A stretch of 21,270 nucleotides of DNA, taken from NCBI GenBank assembly GCA_905250885.1, contig CAJNOQ010003139.1, positions 1 through 21,270 of the forward strand, in the 5' to 3' direction. A program made the position numbers and the translations under genes. Below the pieces are notes generated by a model that worked only from the letters and a program-made list of their open reading frames with translations, searched no databases and was not told where the DNA came from. Shown here piece by piece: positions 8,803 to 18,379 of the stretch. Source of the DNA: Didymodactylos carnosus (taxonomy: Eukaryota; Rotifera; Eurotatoria; Philodinida; Philodinidae). The first letter of the stretch is position 1; every line of letters begins with the position of its first letter.

Positions 8803-9898
8803 TAAATGCTCGGCTAATGATGAAAAGTATGCTACTAACTTGAGCTGTTTGCTTCTGATAGACAGAGCTTCTCTCATTTTTTATCTCGAAAATTCGTCTT
8901 TTTTACTAGTTTGTTCTTTGTCGAGCTAAGCCGAAAAACATCTGATCATATCGGAATCTAGCATATGTGAGAATAATTCCAGCTTAATACGATAAAATTT
9001 CGATGAAGTCGATATGGGAAACCGATGTGTGTTTTGAACCAGGAGCGTCGTAATGCAAAATGTCACCTTGCCTTTTTATAGCTCTTGGCAAAGTGCTTTT
9101 TTTTATATAAGCTTTATTCTGTCAGAATACAAGCGGGAGAATATTTCATTATAGTATTCTAAACTAAAACTATCGAAAAACACAAAATCAATTTTTGTAC
9201 GAATAGAGATTCGAACATGTGAACTTAGCTTTGTAGTAAACTACAAAACTAAATTCACCGTTCTATATCTATATTCTGTACAACGATTGAAGTTGTACAA
9301 TCGACTCGATGTTATCAGTAGTCATTTTTTTGGTATGTTTTAATCGAAATCTCTCTGCTTTTGAATTCCAGAATGAGTCTTCAGACACTATGTTTCATGT
9401 GAAAAAAGTGATTTTATATCTAACTATAACTTCTTTGTCTTTCATCCAAAAAGCGATTCATCACTTAGGTTGACTACACCTAGAGGTTTCAGTTTACACG
9501 CAGTTTTTGTTTTATATAGGTATATTTTAAGAGAGTAAATTAAGACTTTAGATCATGATATTTGGAATTTATGAATCTTTTTGTTCTATTCACCTGATTT
9601 TGGGCTATTCTTAAAATTTATTTCGCTCGAACTTTTCGTTTCTCTCTAATACTCTTGCTAAAGTTTGACGAAAATGTTTTTTGTCAATAACGCAGGTAGT
9701 AGGATGAATAGAGCAATTCAATACAATAATCAAGTGATTTATAGTCTTAATTTCCTCCTTGTCATGTAGTTCTTCTAGCTGTGCGGTAGTTTTTTCGGAC
9801 AATGTATTTGAAAATAATATGTTTATATTTAAAAAATTTAATGTATATATAATTCCAAAGCATTTCTTATTACCGTGTATATTGCAAAACAAAATTCA
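8803..9898. other. Region upstream of the P2X gene, no firm gene
   Basis: This stretch should hold the P2X promoter, but no convincing core motif can be assigned. It contains the hairpin pair at 9219-9299. A minus-strand open frame of 93 codons at 9892-9611 (central part LEELHDKEEIKTINHL, Cys pair, then RQTLARVLERNEKFERN) has a somewhat coding-like composition. However, its start is only 6 bp from the P2X start in divergent orientation and no splice structure supports it, so I do not call it a gene. Confidence 0.4.
9219..9299. repeat. Double hairpin with an adjacent tRNA-like B-box
   Basis: GTGAACTTAG (9219-9228) pairs with CTAAATTCAC (9249-9258) with one mismatch, and inside it CTTTGTAG/CTACAAAA continue the stem around TAAA. 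A second palindrome, TGTACAAC (9277-9284) / GTTGTACA (9292-9299), follows. On the minus strand GTTCGAATC (9216-9208) resembles the internal B-box of tRNA promoters. A full cloverleaf cannot be formed, so this is at best a tRNA-derived remnant. Confidence 0.5.
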
Positions 9899-12800
9899 AT
9901 GAGGATGTTCTTGCTTCCAGGTATGTATTCAAAATAGTTTTAGGTTTAATGTATGTGATATGATACATATCTATGTCTGTTATTTTAAGGAATCAAAAGT
10001 ATATCTCATAAAATAATCTACAGTGGCTTATTAACGTATTCTACAGTTAAAATTGTTCGAATACCCAAAACGACAATAGCATTATTAAATCGTGTATTAC
10101 AGTCTATTGTTATTACATTTATAGCAGTGTATATGTCTATCCATGTGTTTGATCATAGTATGAGGAATTCTTGTTCGTAACGACTCTAAACTTCTCACCA
10201 CTTTCACAGTTCATGACGAACCTAAACTTTTTCGAAATAAAATATATTTTATCTAGGTTCTAAGGTTCTTGAGTTCTTGCATGCTGAAAACGGATCTAAA
10301 GTCTAAGGTTCGTACTAACATTCAGATACAAGAACCTTTTCTCCTAGAATAATTTATAGTTGTGTTTGTACTAACAGCTTCTTGCCATTCATCAGCCCCA
10401 TCATTGCTTTGGTGCAACTAACGCAGCTGCTCGTGAGGTGCGCAAGGGTCGGTCGGGAGGTGTGGCGGCAGTGTGGCAATGAGTGTGAGCGGCTTCATGT
10501 AGCAAATACGAAAATGCTGTGGTACCTAACTTTGGATTCGTCTTGAACATGACAGAACGGCTTTAGGTTCGTCCTGTACGGAAGAACCTAAAAACCCAGA
10601 TATAAAATATTCTAGGAGAAAAGGTTCTTGTATCTAAATGTTCGTACGAACCTAAAAAGGTAGTACAAACTAAAACGTTAGTACGAACCTAAGGTTTAGA
10701 TTCGTTTTCAACGTGACAAGAAACCAGGAACCTAAAACTTTTTTGATATTTCCAGTTCCGTTTTTTGGATTTGTTACAAATAAGAATTCCTCATTTCATC
10801 TATGTGATATGGATAATATTTAAATTCTCTGTTTTTAATGCTTTAGTTATATCATATGGTACAAAAAAGGTTACCAACAAATTGAAGTTCCAAGGGGTAT
10901 TAGTATAATCAAAGTAAAAGGTTTAGCTAAAACAACTTTGAATGATACATTATATTACAGTAAGTGTGATGAGAAAAAAGCAATTCCAATTGTATTTTGT
11001 TTGAAACAGATTTTCTAATGTTTAGATCGAACTGACAATAATCCAATTAAAAGTAAATAGACGTTACATTAACAAACGCTTATCATATGTTTGATAGAGT
11101 AATAATCAATCTCAAAAGCATTTTTCACATTATTCTCTTTTCTCGGACTTGATGGTTATGTTGTTCATCATGTACTTCACAAGCACTGTGTTCGAACCTC
11201 GGCACCGGCAAAGTCGTGTAATAACCTTGGGCAAGTTACTTATGTCTCGGTGTCACGGAGCACCCGTCGGATAGCATACGCGCTACGTTGTGATGCACAA
11301 TAAACTTCTCCGACTAGTCATCAGGGCTTTGTGGAAAGCTAGTACGTGATTAGGGAGTGTGCAATTATCTTTACTTAAATCTTTACTATTCAATAAGACT
11401 TGATTTACTGTCATGCGATAGTAGACATCAATCGGCACCGAATTTTTTCTCATTTACGACTCAATTGAAACGAATTTAACGAGGTTTGGCTAGAAATGAA
11501 ATTTGAAAAACGCGTTTCACTTTTTCAAAATTTATAAGATAGTTTCTTGGACATGTAAAACGAGTTTCGTAGGCTGAAGTCGCGAAATTAGGCATTTCTA
11601 TAACAAATAATGAGTGAAAAACGCGTTTTTAACGAAATGCAACGCGACAAACGGAAGATTGGTTCAAGAACCGCGATAAAACGAATTTCCTAGAAAAAAC
11701 GCGAGTTTAGCTTCAGTATTGCGCGAATCTCTGTTTACGAAAAATTTAGCGCATTTAACGCAATCTATGATTACATCAAACGCGATTCTCGCGCTTTTCT
11801 TTTCAAAAGAATTTCTCGCGGTAAATTTTTCGTAAACAGGATTTTGCGCGATATTTTGAAGCCAAAACCGGGTTAAAACGAATTTTCAAAACATATAGGT
11901 GACAGACTGGGCGGTAACTGTAATTTAACGGTTTACCGTTAGTGTTTTACCGTATTTTACTGGTTACCGTTCTGCCGATAGGCGTTATCGTTGCATGCCT
12001 AGTTTTCAAATAAGCCTTGAACTAAATTTCGCTGGAACGACGCATCTCAGAGAAAGTGTATGGCTACAGAAGCTGTTTAGAAAGAGATTCTCTGGAGTGG
12101 GATTTTTTCCAATTCGCAAAACTCAATTTCTAACCTGAAGTTTACGAAATTTACAGATTTAAAAACTCATATTAATGAGTAAAATCGCGTTGAAGAATTT
12201 CAAAAAATCCCTTCATATTCCAGAGAACCTCATTCTGATCTTCACCTATATGTTTGCTTCGGAATACGTCGTTCGGGCGAAAGTTAGTTCAAGGTTTGTT
12301 TCAAAATATTTGCTCCAACCAGAAATAAGTGACATTTTTAAGTGCTCAGTTTCGTGCTCAAACTTTCTCAGTTTGTAGAACACATTTCAAGGTGTATCTC
12401 CTAAAGTTTTCTCAAATTACAGGCTTATTTTTAGCCTCGAAACAATAAAGCTCAAATAAAATTTCTCTGATCCGTTGAGTTCGTCCACCTTGATTCAAAC
12501 CTTTGTATTGTTGACTAAGCCCGTCTTGTAGTTCATTTAATTTGTTGTTGTTTTGTCACCAGAACAAAAATATTTTCATTGGAAATATGAATATTTAGTA
12601 GAGACGTACACAAAAAACAGAATAGATTAGATTGGCTAACAAGATAAGTACCCCAGCAAGAACAGACAAACAAAGAGAGAGAGGAAAAAAATTTTCTGCT
12701 TTCCCCGGTCACCTACGTAGTTACACATTAGATATATTCTGTTGAAAAAATCAAAAATATCACTTCGCATAATTTGACTTATCCGCTGTGGGTGAAGGGT

Positions 12801-15800
12801 TCCTTTCTGCATAAAACAGACTTTTTATGAAGTTTTCATAGATGAATTTGAAAATTGAAAAATGGTCTGCATTGCAGACCGTACAATTCTCTAGCAGGTG
12901 GAGTATTTATGGTTTGTAATTTTCTATTGACTAGTTATATCCCAGTTATAACTGTAAGCAGCCGAAGTAGTACTAATTAATCATTAAAAGAAACAAAGAG
13001 AACAAAGAGTTATTATTCTTCACGCATTTCTTCGTTAGATCCAAATTTCTAGGATGAAACGCAAACGGAAAGGAATTTTTTTGAAACAAATCCTTCAAAA
13101 AGTGAACTGAAATGTTTTAATAATTAGATTTCTTCTCAGCTCATTAATGACCGTAAGTTGTGAAAACTTCAGGATATTAGAATTCTGCGGGACAAACTTT
13201 TTTGTTGTCCCGAGCCCGTGAGCAGGTAATATTGTCCCGAACCCTTCTATCACATGAAAAAAATTCACTGGCTTTTCTGTTCTGTTTGTCCCGTATTTTT
13301 TAGAAAACATATTTCTGTTGTGATAAACCGTAACTGTCACAAGAGAGCCTTAAAGTCTCAAACTTATTTTTAGAAAAAATCGGCATGACAAAATCTAAGC
13401 CTAATTTGTTTGATTCTAAAATTAAAAGTTACTGTATAAAAAAATGTTTTACATTCACTCACTTACTACCTCGGAATCGAATGGAAAGAACTGTAAACCT
13501 AATTACAGATATGGAACTTCTTCTCAAGTTTAAATCCAGACTATTTCACTTCTTCAGGTTAAGTTTCAGTTATTATAAAAACCCGTAAATTTTCTTTTGT
13601 CCCGACCTCGTCTGTCCCACAGGACGGGACGGACGGGCTGTCCGGACTGACTGGGGTAGGATCAGGAAACTGAGAAAATCGGAACAAAATCTAAGAGAGA
13701 TTTCCCATAATAAAAGCTATTAATAATACCCTATGACTGGTGCTTCACAACTGGCGTTTCATTTAATTAGCAAACGTTCTTTCTACTACATACTGTAAAT
13801 ATCTTGATACGACAAACACTTTTAGAATATCTTATAAGGCGAATACAATCTCACTTTACTCTCATTCTGAAAAGATCACTTGAAACTATTTATTGAAATG
13901 ACAAATATTGCTAGAAATAAATGGCGAATCCTGATCTCTTGCGTTGACGAAGGCAGCAATTCTTCATCTCATTCACTCAGCAGAAGTTAGTCAGTGGTTA
14001 TTTGTAAAGCGTAACGCGTGTCTGTGATGGAGAAAAGATAAAAATTCACATAGTCATTCGGACCGCCTAAACAACATGAGAGTTTGGTATCGACACAGAT
14101 AGTGTTTGGAATCAATGCTAGTTTAATCTATATTTATTAGCCAATTCAAATAGACATCGCAGACAGTCAGGATCGATGTTATCCAGGCTGTACACCTGAC
14201 CTGGTCATTGAGGCTCTATTGAACAAATCAAAATGTAAAACCGTACACATTTATTTCAGGAGTTAACTTACAACAGTTATGGGATGTGGTTGAATTCGAA
14301 CTACCCCCTTTGGTAAGTGATTTAGTTTCATTTAACCATTTGTTCTTGTAATATGTTTTACATTAACTAGGAAAGTAATGCATTTTTTATTGGAACACGA
14401 CAAATTATAACACCTGATCAAACCCAAGGTCTATGTCCAAGTGTAAGTAGATGTTTAATATATTAAGATTCACATACACCCATCCTTTAGGAAAAGGCTC
14501 ATTTTCGTTGAAAACGTTCGATTTTGAATAGACGCATGATTCGATCACATGTAGTGTTTGCGTCTATAAACTCTCTCAAAAAGTTAAATCATTACCAAGA
14601 GTTTGTAAAGTGTTTTCTGAGTATTATTCCGAGTACCTGTTTTCGATACAAGTCTGTGGTTATTTTTATAATAATTTTCACAGACGGCAACAGGAGAAGT
14701 ATAGGCTTTCACGAATCTGATGTCAAGAGTTAGGTGCAAAAAACAAGCGTAAATTCTACTTAAGGAAGGTCTAGTAAATTCTAATTGTAAAAGTCGTAAA
14801 AAATATATATCTGTCTCTCTGTCGTTATACATATAGGTATTTTCTTTTCGTTGGTCAGGTTTCATCCAGACCCCTAGCATTACGAAACCCCGGTTAAAAG
14901 TAAGGCTTTCGTAACGCGCTTTGGCTGGTAGAGAATCTGTGTGTGAACGTAGTAAAACCATCTAGAAAACGCACGAGAAATGATTAGTATGCGCTACAAA
15001 AACTTTTACAAGATAAGCGTCTGTCTGAAGGAAACCTATTCTGCTCGTTCAACACAACTCTCTCATAGATGTTTTTAGAATACTGCTCCACTCTTTTTGA
15101 CTTACGAAAGTATTCTCTCCACAGCATTCTGAATAACTGCGACACCTGTGAAGTTCTAACACAGGGAACAACACCGTGTGACTATGTCAGTGTAGCAGCT
15201 GAAAGACGACGTTAAGTTCGCTCAGAAGAACTGTTCGACCAGTTCAGCTCGTTCAGAAAGAACTGTTCAAAACGTTCAGCTCGCTCAAAAGAACTGTTCG
15301 ACCAGTTCAGTTCGCTGAATATAGCGTTTTGAACAGTTCATCAGTTCTGAACGAAACCTGAACTTGGGAAGGTCTAGTAAATTCTAATTGTAAAAGCAGT
15401 CTTCCTGCAATACGCTTGATGTTTTGTAGAGCGCTTTTTACGAGCTTTCGAACAAATTCAAACGGTTTTCCTAAGAGTCCTTAGAGGTGAGAAGTGGATT
15501 AAACGCCTGTTGTTGGAAGCATAACTGTGGATGTCTACTTTAAAAACAAATAAACTCTCGACGATCTTTCTTCAATGAGAATGCATCCAATCCACAAGAA
15601 GGCCTAAACCTCAAACACAGTAAAATTATCGACTTTTTAGTAAAAATAATAGAAACATTGCCTTTTGCAGATTGAATGCACCTCATTGAAGAAAGAGTGT
15701 GAAGAGCTTGCAGACACCTCATTTACTCAAAAATGTTTGCTTTGTAAGACGGAGTTGTTTGGAAAAAAATTCTAAATCGAATCCACAAATCTGGATCTTA

Positions 15801-17320
15801 GCACTCTGAGTTTCTAAAAATCTTATCTCCATCGATTTCGATGGAATTTGCGACACATCTCTCCTCATAGACAATTCTTTCAGCTTTCTCACATTTCATT
15901 TAACTATCAATGTTGAGTATAAAAGTCAAAATTACAAGTGTAGACATTTGAAATCAGTTAACTATGTTCTGATAGGCTTTCGTTTAGTATATTTGGCAAA
16001 ATTTTTAAAGTCTTCAGACACTCTCACATGACCTTCAACTTCCAGATATATTTAAATTGTATCAAAAACAGCTGTACGATCATATTTTATTCTGTTTCTT
16101 TTCTGTAACAGGCATTAAAATCCAATTCGCTTTGTCAGTCCCACAAAGATTGTCTCAACGGATCACAATCACAAACAAAATTTGGTTAGATTTTAATAAA
16201 AGACTATATTAATCACAAATCGTTTCATTGGTTAATTATGAATAATAGGCTATTTAACTGGTCGTTGTCTTCAAAGTATAGAAAATCCAAAAGAGTCAGT
16301 TTGTGAAATATTTGCCTGGTGTCCCGAGGAGTTAACTTCTTCATTGTTCGTATCAAAATACAGTCCTTGAGTTGTACAAGAGATTTTTGGACCACACGTC
16401 TTTTCGTTTCAGAGAATATCAAATTAGTCGTGATGATTTAGACAATTTTACTGTTTATATTAAGTCAATCGCTATGTTTGGTACCTTCAATATAAAAGTG
16501 TATGCTGCATGTTCTTTTGAAGAATTTGAAACTTATTTTCCCTGTTGTTTTTGTAATTTAGGGGAAATATACGTAGTGATACTAGTTTTAATTGTATCTA
16601 CAATTCGAAAACAGATCGAAATTGTCCAATATTTCGTATTGGAGATATAATACAAAATGTTAAATCAAATGAAATTTCTCTCTTGAGAGAAGTAAACAGA
16701 AGTCAAAATCTACCACATTATCCATGAAAGTGTGCTTTTTCATATAGGGTGGTTTGATTGAAATCGAACAAATATGGTCATGCAATTTTGATTTTAATGC
16801 AGACAGTTGTTATCCTGAATATAATTTTCGTCTACTACAAAGTGGCGAAGAAAAGAATTCACCTGGATTGAATTACCGGTAATATAAACTATTTGTTTTG
16901 CATAATTGTGGAACTCGATTGCGAGAAAGGAACAGAATGTTTTTGTTTTTAGTTATGCACAAAAATATTACTACAACGGAACTGATTATCGAACACTAGT
17001 CAAACTGTATGGAATACGATTTATAGTTACCGTAACTGGACAAGGTGGCCGATTTGATGCTATGAATTTATTTCTTGCAATAGGTACATATTTGTGTGTA
17101 TGGTGTTTTGAAACAAAGTGAATATACTGTATTTGACTATCTCTCTGTGTATCTAGGTTCTGGTATTGGCTTTCTAGCTATTACTTCGATTATTTGTGAT
17201 TTTATACTTTTACATATTCATCGAAATCGTGAAAAATTCAATACTACAAAATTTACGATTTATGCATCAAATGGTACATCGGGTCTTCAACCACATCATT
17301 CTTCATCGTTTTCTGCTTAG
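9899..17320 (+). CDS. P2X: P2X receptor (ATP-gated cation channel), 12 exons, 398 aa
   Basis: Exons: 9899-9920, 9990-10128, 10847-10959, 14260-14312, 14371-14442, 16112-16184, 16249-16330, 16413-16499, 16562-16691, 16748-16878, 16953-17083, 17157-17320 (1197 nt, all GT-AG, phases matching). P2X subunits form trimeric plasma-membrane channels opened by extracellular ATP. Seen here: the N-terminal T26-V27-K28 (family TxK site), TM1 about residues 40-59, KVKG 76-79, WDV 99-101, and ten ectodomain cysteines (131, 141, 147, 164, 176, 182, 225, 235, 269, 278) with human-like spacing. T198 in NFT, N283-F284-R285 and K318 complete the ATP-contact set, and TM2 is about 338-364 (GSG at 345-347, Cys-Asp at 358-359). 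The tail motif YxxxK is FNTTK here. Sequons lie at 149, 196 and 309. The start has an in-frame stop upstream. Least certain is the 82-nt intron at 16331-16412. Length is normal and the gene looks intact. Confidence 0.95.
10160..10794. mobile_element. MITE-like palindromic DNA element in P2X intron 2
   Basis: A 22-bp terminal inverted repeat with two mismatches (10160-10181 and 10773-10794, beginning ATGAGGAATTCTT) bounds about 635 bp. Inside, a second 54-bp inverted pair (10305-10358 and 10601-10654, core GATACAAGAACCTTTTCTCC) nests around a more GC-rich centre (about 10390-10500). Words such as GAACCTAA and GTACGAACCTAA recur in both orientations. There is no transposase frame, so it is non-autonomous. 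A target duplication is not clear. It accounts for nearly all of the 718-nt intron; neighbouring introns without inserts are under 90 nt. Confidence 0.75.
10305..10654. repeat. Nested 54-bp inverted repeat inside the intron-2 element
   Basis: 10305-10358 matches the reverse complement of 10601-10654 with about five differences. Transcribed as part of the P2X pre-mRNA it would fold into a long hairpin. Confidence 0.8.
11150..11345 (+). mobile_element. SINE-like element with an L2-type tail
   Basis: GTGTTCGAACCTCG at 11188-11201 matches the tRNA/SINE B-box (GTTCGAAncC). About 20 bases later, ACCTTGGGCAAGTTACTTA (11224-11242) is the hallmark word found near the 3' end of L2-type LINEs and of SINEs that borrow that tail, including vertebrate MIR. 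The A-box and exact ends are not clear and no target duplication was found, so the borders are approximate. Confidence 0.5.
11450..11905. repeat. CG-rich palindromic block rich in AACGCG
   Basis: A segment much richer in CpG than its surroundings, with many AACGCG/CGCGTT and GCGCGA words. The inverted pair at about 11715-11753 and 11818-11858 shares TGTTTACGAAAAATTTA, and weaker outer complementarity continues (AACGCGTTT near 11510, AAACCGGGTTAAAACG near 11867). It is likely a palindromic non-autonomous DNA element; ends and target duplication are not resolved. Confidence 0.55.
12864..12880. repeat. Short palindrome GGTCTGCA/TTGCAGACC
   Basis: A near-perfect 17-bp palindrome inside P2X intron 3, with arms of eight bases. 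Its role is unknown. Confidence 0.5.
13186..13660. repeat. GTCCCG-rich segment
   Basis: GTCCCG or CGGGAC occurs repeatedly (for example near 13187, 13206, 13232, 13288, 13600 and 13624), ending in a GC-rich patch of ACGGGACGGACGGGCTGTCC type. It is unlike the AT-rich intron around it and is probably a degraded repeat. Confidence 0.4.
14764..15396. repeat. Exact 30-bp direct repeat pair, 603 bp apart
   Basis: The 30 bases at 14764-14793 (starting GGAAGGTCTAGTAAATTC) recur identically at 15367-15396. They bracket a segment that includes the GAACTGTTC array. This could be a long target duplication, two short terminal repeats of an element, or the product of a local duplication. Confidence 0.7.
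15217..15362 (+). repeat. Tandem array of about 31-bp units built on GTTCAGCTCG...GAACTGTTC
   Basis: Units start at about 15217, 15242, 15274 and 15305. Each has GTTC(AG)YTCG, a CTCARAAGAACTGTTC core and a CCA or AAC ending. The last unit degenerates into an inverted copy (TTTTGAACAGTTC). It is a subterminal or minisatellite-like array within intron 5. Confidence 0.7.
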
Positions 17321-17321
17321 A

Positions 17322-17327
17322 AATAAA
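17322..17327 (+). promoter_or_regulatory. P2X: Polyadenylation signal of the P2X gene
   Basis: AATAAA begins one base after the TAG stop (17318-17320), the same compact arrangement as in the DUF1996 gene. Confidence 0.65.
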
Positions 17328-17906
17328 TCGTAGCATCGGTACACGATGTGTTTAAAACATTGATCAAACGCCTATGCAAATAGTACAAGGATAGAAATAT
17401 GCAAGTTCTATAATCCTTCATTCTTTCTGAACCACAAAGAACTAACAATCATTGTTATATTACTTTCTTTATGGCTATGTGAGAAAGAGAAAAAATTCAT
17501 GTGTCACCCGTTAAAGTTGCCATCAATCATGAGCAACTGTAAGTTCTCAAACTGTTGATATTGTCAGCTTCCGAGGGTATATACGGTCTCAGAAAACTGC
17601 TGACCCGTAAAACAATCCAAACTTGGATGTATTAGTTTTCCTTTTACAACGCTGAAAAAACTTGAAAATTCTTCAAGTTTCGAGAAACGACATAATTTTG
17701 CTCTCTAGTAGCTTTGCCTGTGCTGCTATAAGATTCATGCAACAATTTTATCTCTGAAAACAAGTTTCAAAAAGAATTATGTCTATCTTCCTATTATAAG
17801 CTAAACTTGTATTCATACTATAAAGCGTGTTTAAGATACAAAAATTTAGACAATTATACCAAAAAAAAAAGACTAGCACTTCATTCTATCAGGTGATTCT
17901 ACTTGA
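17328..17906. other. Intergenic region between convergent P2X and the small 17907-18289 gene
   Basis: No gene is seen. A short palindrome AACTTGAA/TTCAAGTT lies at about 17659-17680. The sequence is otherwise plain AT-rich DNA. Confidence 0.45.
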
Positions 17907-18289
17907 TTATTTCGAAGTTGGACCTTGATTTGCTTTTCTAAAATTAACGAAAACAAAATCTATATTGACAAATTATCACGCAAACATGATTGTCTTATAC
18001 ATACGGTTCTTTTTCTGAATTTTTCATAATTTTGTCACCTGGTACTGTATTAACCGAAATACTACCTAAAAAACATCAAAAAGTTTGATAATATACAAAA
18101 ATCTCAGTCTCCTTACTTCCTTCCATAGTTGATGATTGTTGTGCTTCATTTTGGCCGTAATTCCTTATTTCTGTAATGTCTGTATCCAGTGGAGTTGGCT
18201 GCATTTGATCTAAAGATAGAAACGAATAATGAAGAGACTAATATAAGCTAGCTCTTTAAAAAGACCGCCTCTTTCTTACCGCTCGACAT
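17907..18289 (-). CDS. Possible four-exon gene, 64-aa hydrophilic protein of unknown function
   Basis: Exons (minus strand): 18289-18280, 18209-18117, 18065-18005, 17937-17907, with introns of 70, 51 and 67 nt. All introns are GT-AG (donors GTAAGA, GTAAGG, GTATGT; acceptors CTTTAG, TTTTAG, TTTTAG) and the phases match, giving 195 nt. The protein begins MSSDQMQPTPLDTDITEI and is rich in Q, N, S, T and E. It has no membrane segment and no cysteine, so it is probably disordered. A strong acceptor (TTTCCTTTTTAG) lies 13 nt upstream of the ATG. I recognise no family. The regular splice structure is the main argument for a gene; the last exon boundary is the weakest, since reading through exon 3 also reaches a stop within two codons. 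Confidence 0.42.
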
Positions 18290-18301
18290 TGACTTTGATT
18301 A

Positions 18302-18315
18302 TCTAAAAAGGAAAC
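18302..18315 (-). promoter_or_regulatory. Splice acceptor just upstream of the small-gene ATG (possible spliced-leader site)
   Basis: On the minus strand GTTTCCTTTTTAG ends at 18303, 13 nt before the ATG at 18289. An in-frame TAA lies between acceptor and ATG. This fits a very short trans-spliced 5' UTR, or the end of a 5'-UTR intron. Confidence 0.4.
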
Positions 18316-18379
18316 AGAAACTCTTCAAGACTATGGATCAAATTTCACAATAGATTAACGCTTCAATCAAACGTGAGCT

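Larger units (their letters stand above)
10960..14259 (+). other. P2X intron 3, 3.3 kb, repeat-filled
   Basis: The donor is GTAAGTGTG and the acceptor TTATTTCAG. At 3300 nt it is about fifty times the typical intron of this gene. Besides the elements listed separately it contains a segment rich in ACCGTT/AACGGT words (about 11910-11995), a short palindrome (12864-12880) and a GTCCCG-rich segment (about 13186-13660). The open frames inside (12175-12378, 13095-13340, 13385-13588) show no coding character. Confidence 0.85.
14443..16111 (+). other. P2X intron 5, 1.67 kb, with inserted repeats
   Basis: The donor GTAAGTAG and acceptor TTCTGTAACAG join exons whose cysteine spacing (CPS...LCQSHKDC) matches the P2X family exactly, which fixes both splice sites. 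The extra length holds the direct-repeat pair and the GAACTGTTC array. Open frames inside (14524-14733 plus; 14584-14961 and 15540-15722 minus) look like chance. Confidence 0.85.

Noticed and set aside
9611-9892. Minus-strand open frame of 93 codons
   Set aside because: Composition is partly coding-like, but its start is 6 bp from the P2X start in divergent orientation and no intron or family supports it.
11188-11260. Functional tRNA gene at the B-box in P2X intron 3
   Set aside because: No acceptor stem or anticodon arm can be drawn; the downstream L2-like word favours a SINE.
15217-15362. CRISPR-like repeat array
   Set aside because: The units are contiguous and degenerate with no unique spacers, and the genome is eukaryotic.
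14524-15722. Open frames inside P2X intron 5 (14524-14733, 14584-14961, 15540-15722)
   Set aside because: The flanking exons fix this as intron, and the frames lack motifs and overlap repeats.
16331-16412. Alternative intron starting at GTATCA (16350) in P2X
   Set aside because: That donor is in phase 0 while the acceptor needs phase 2; the GTTAAC donor at 16331 keeps the frame.
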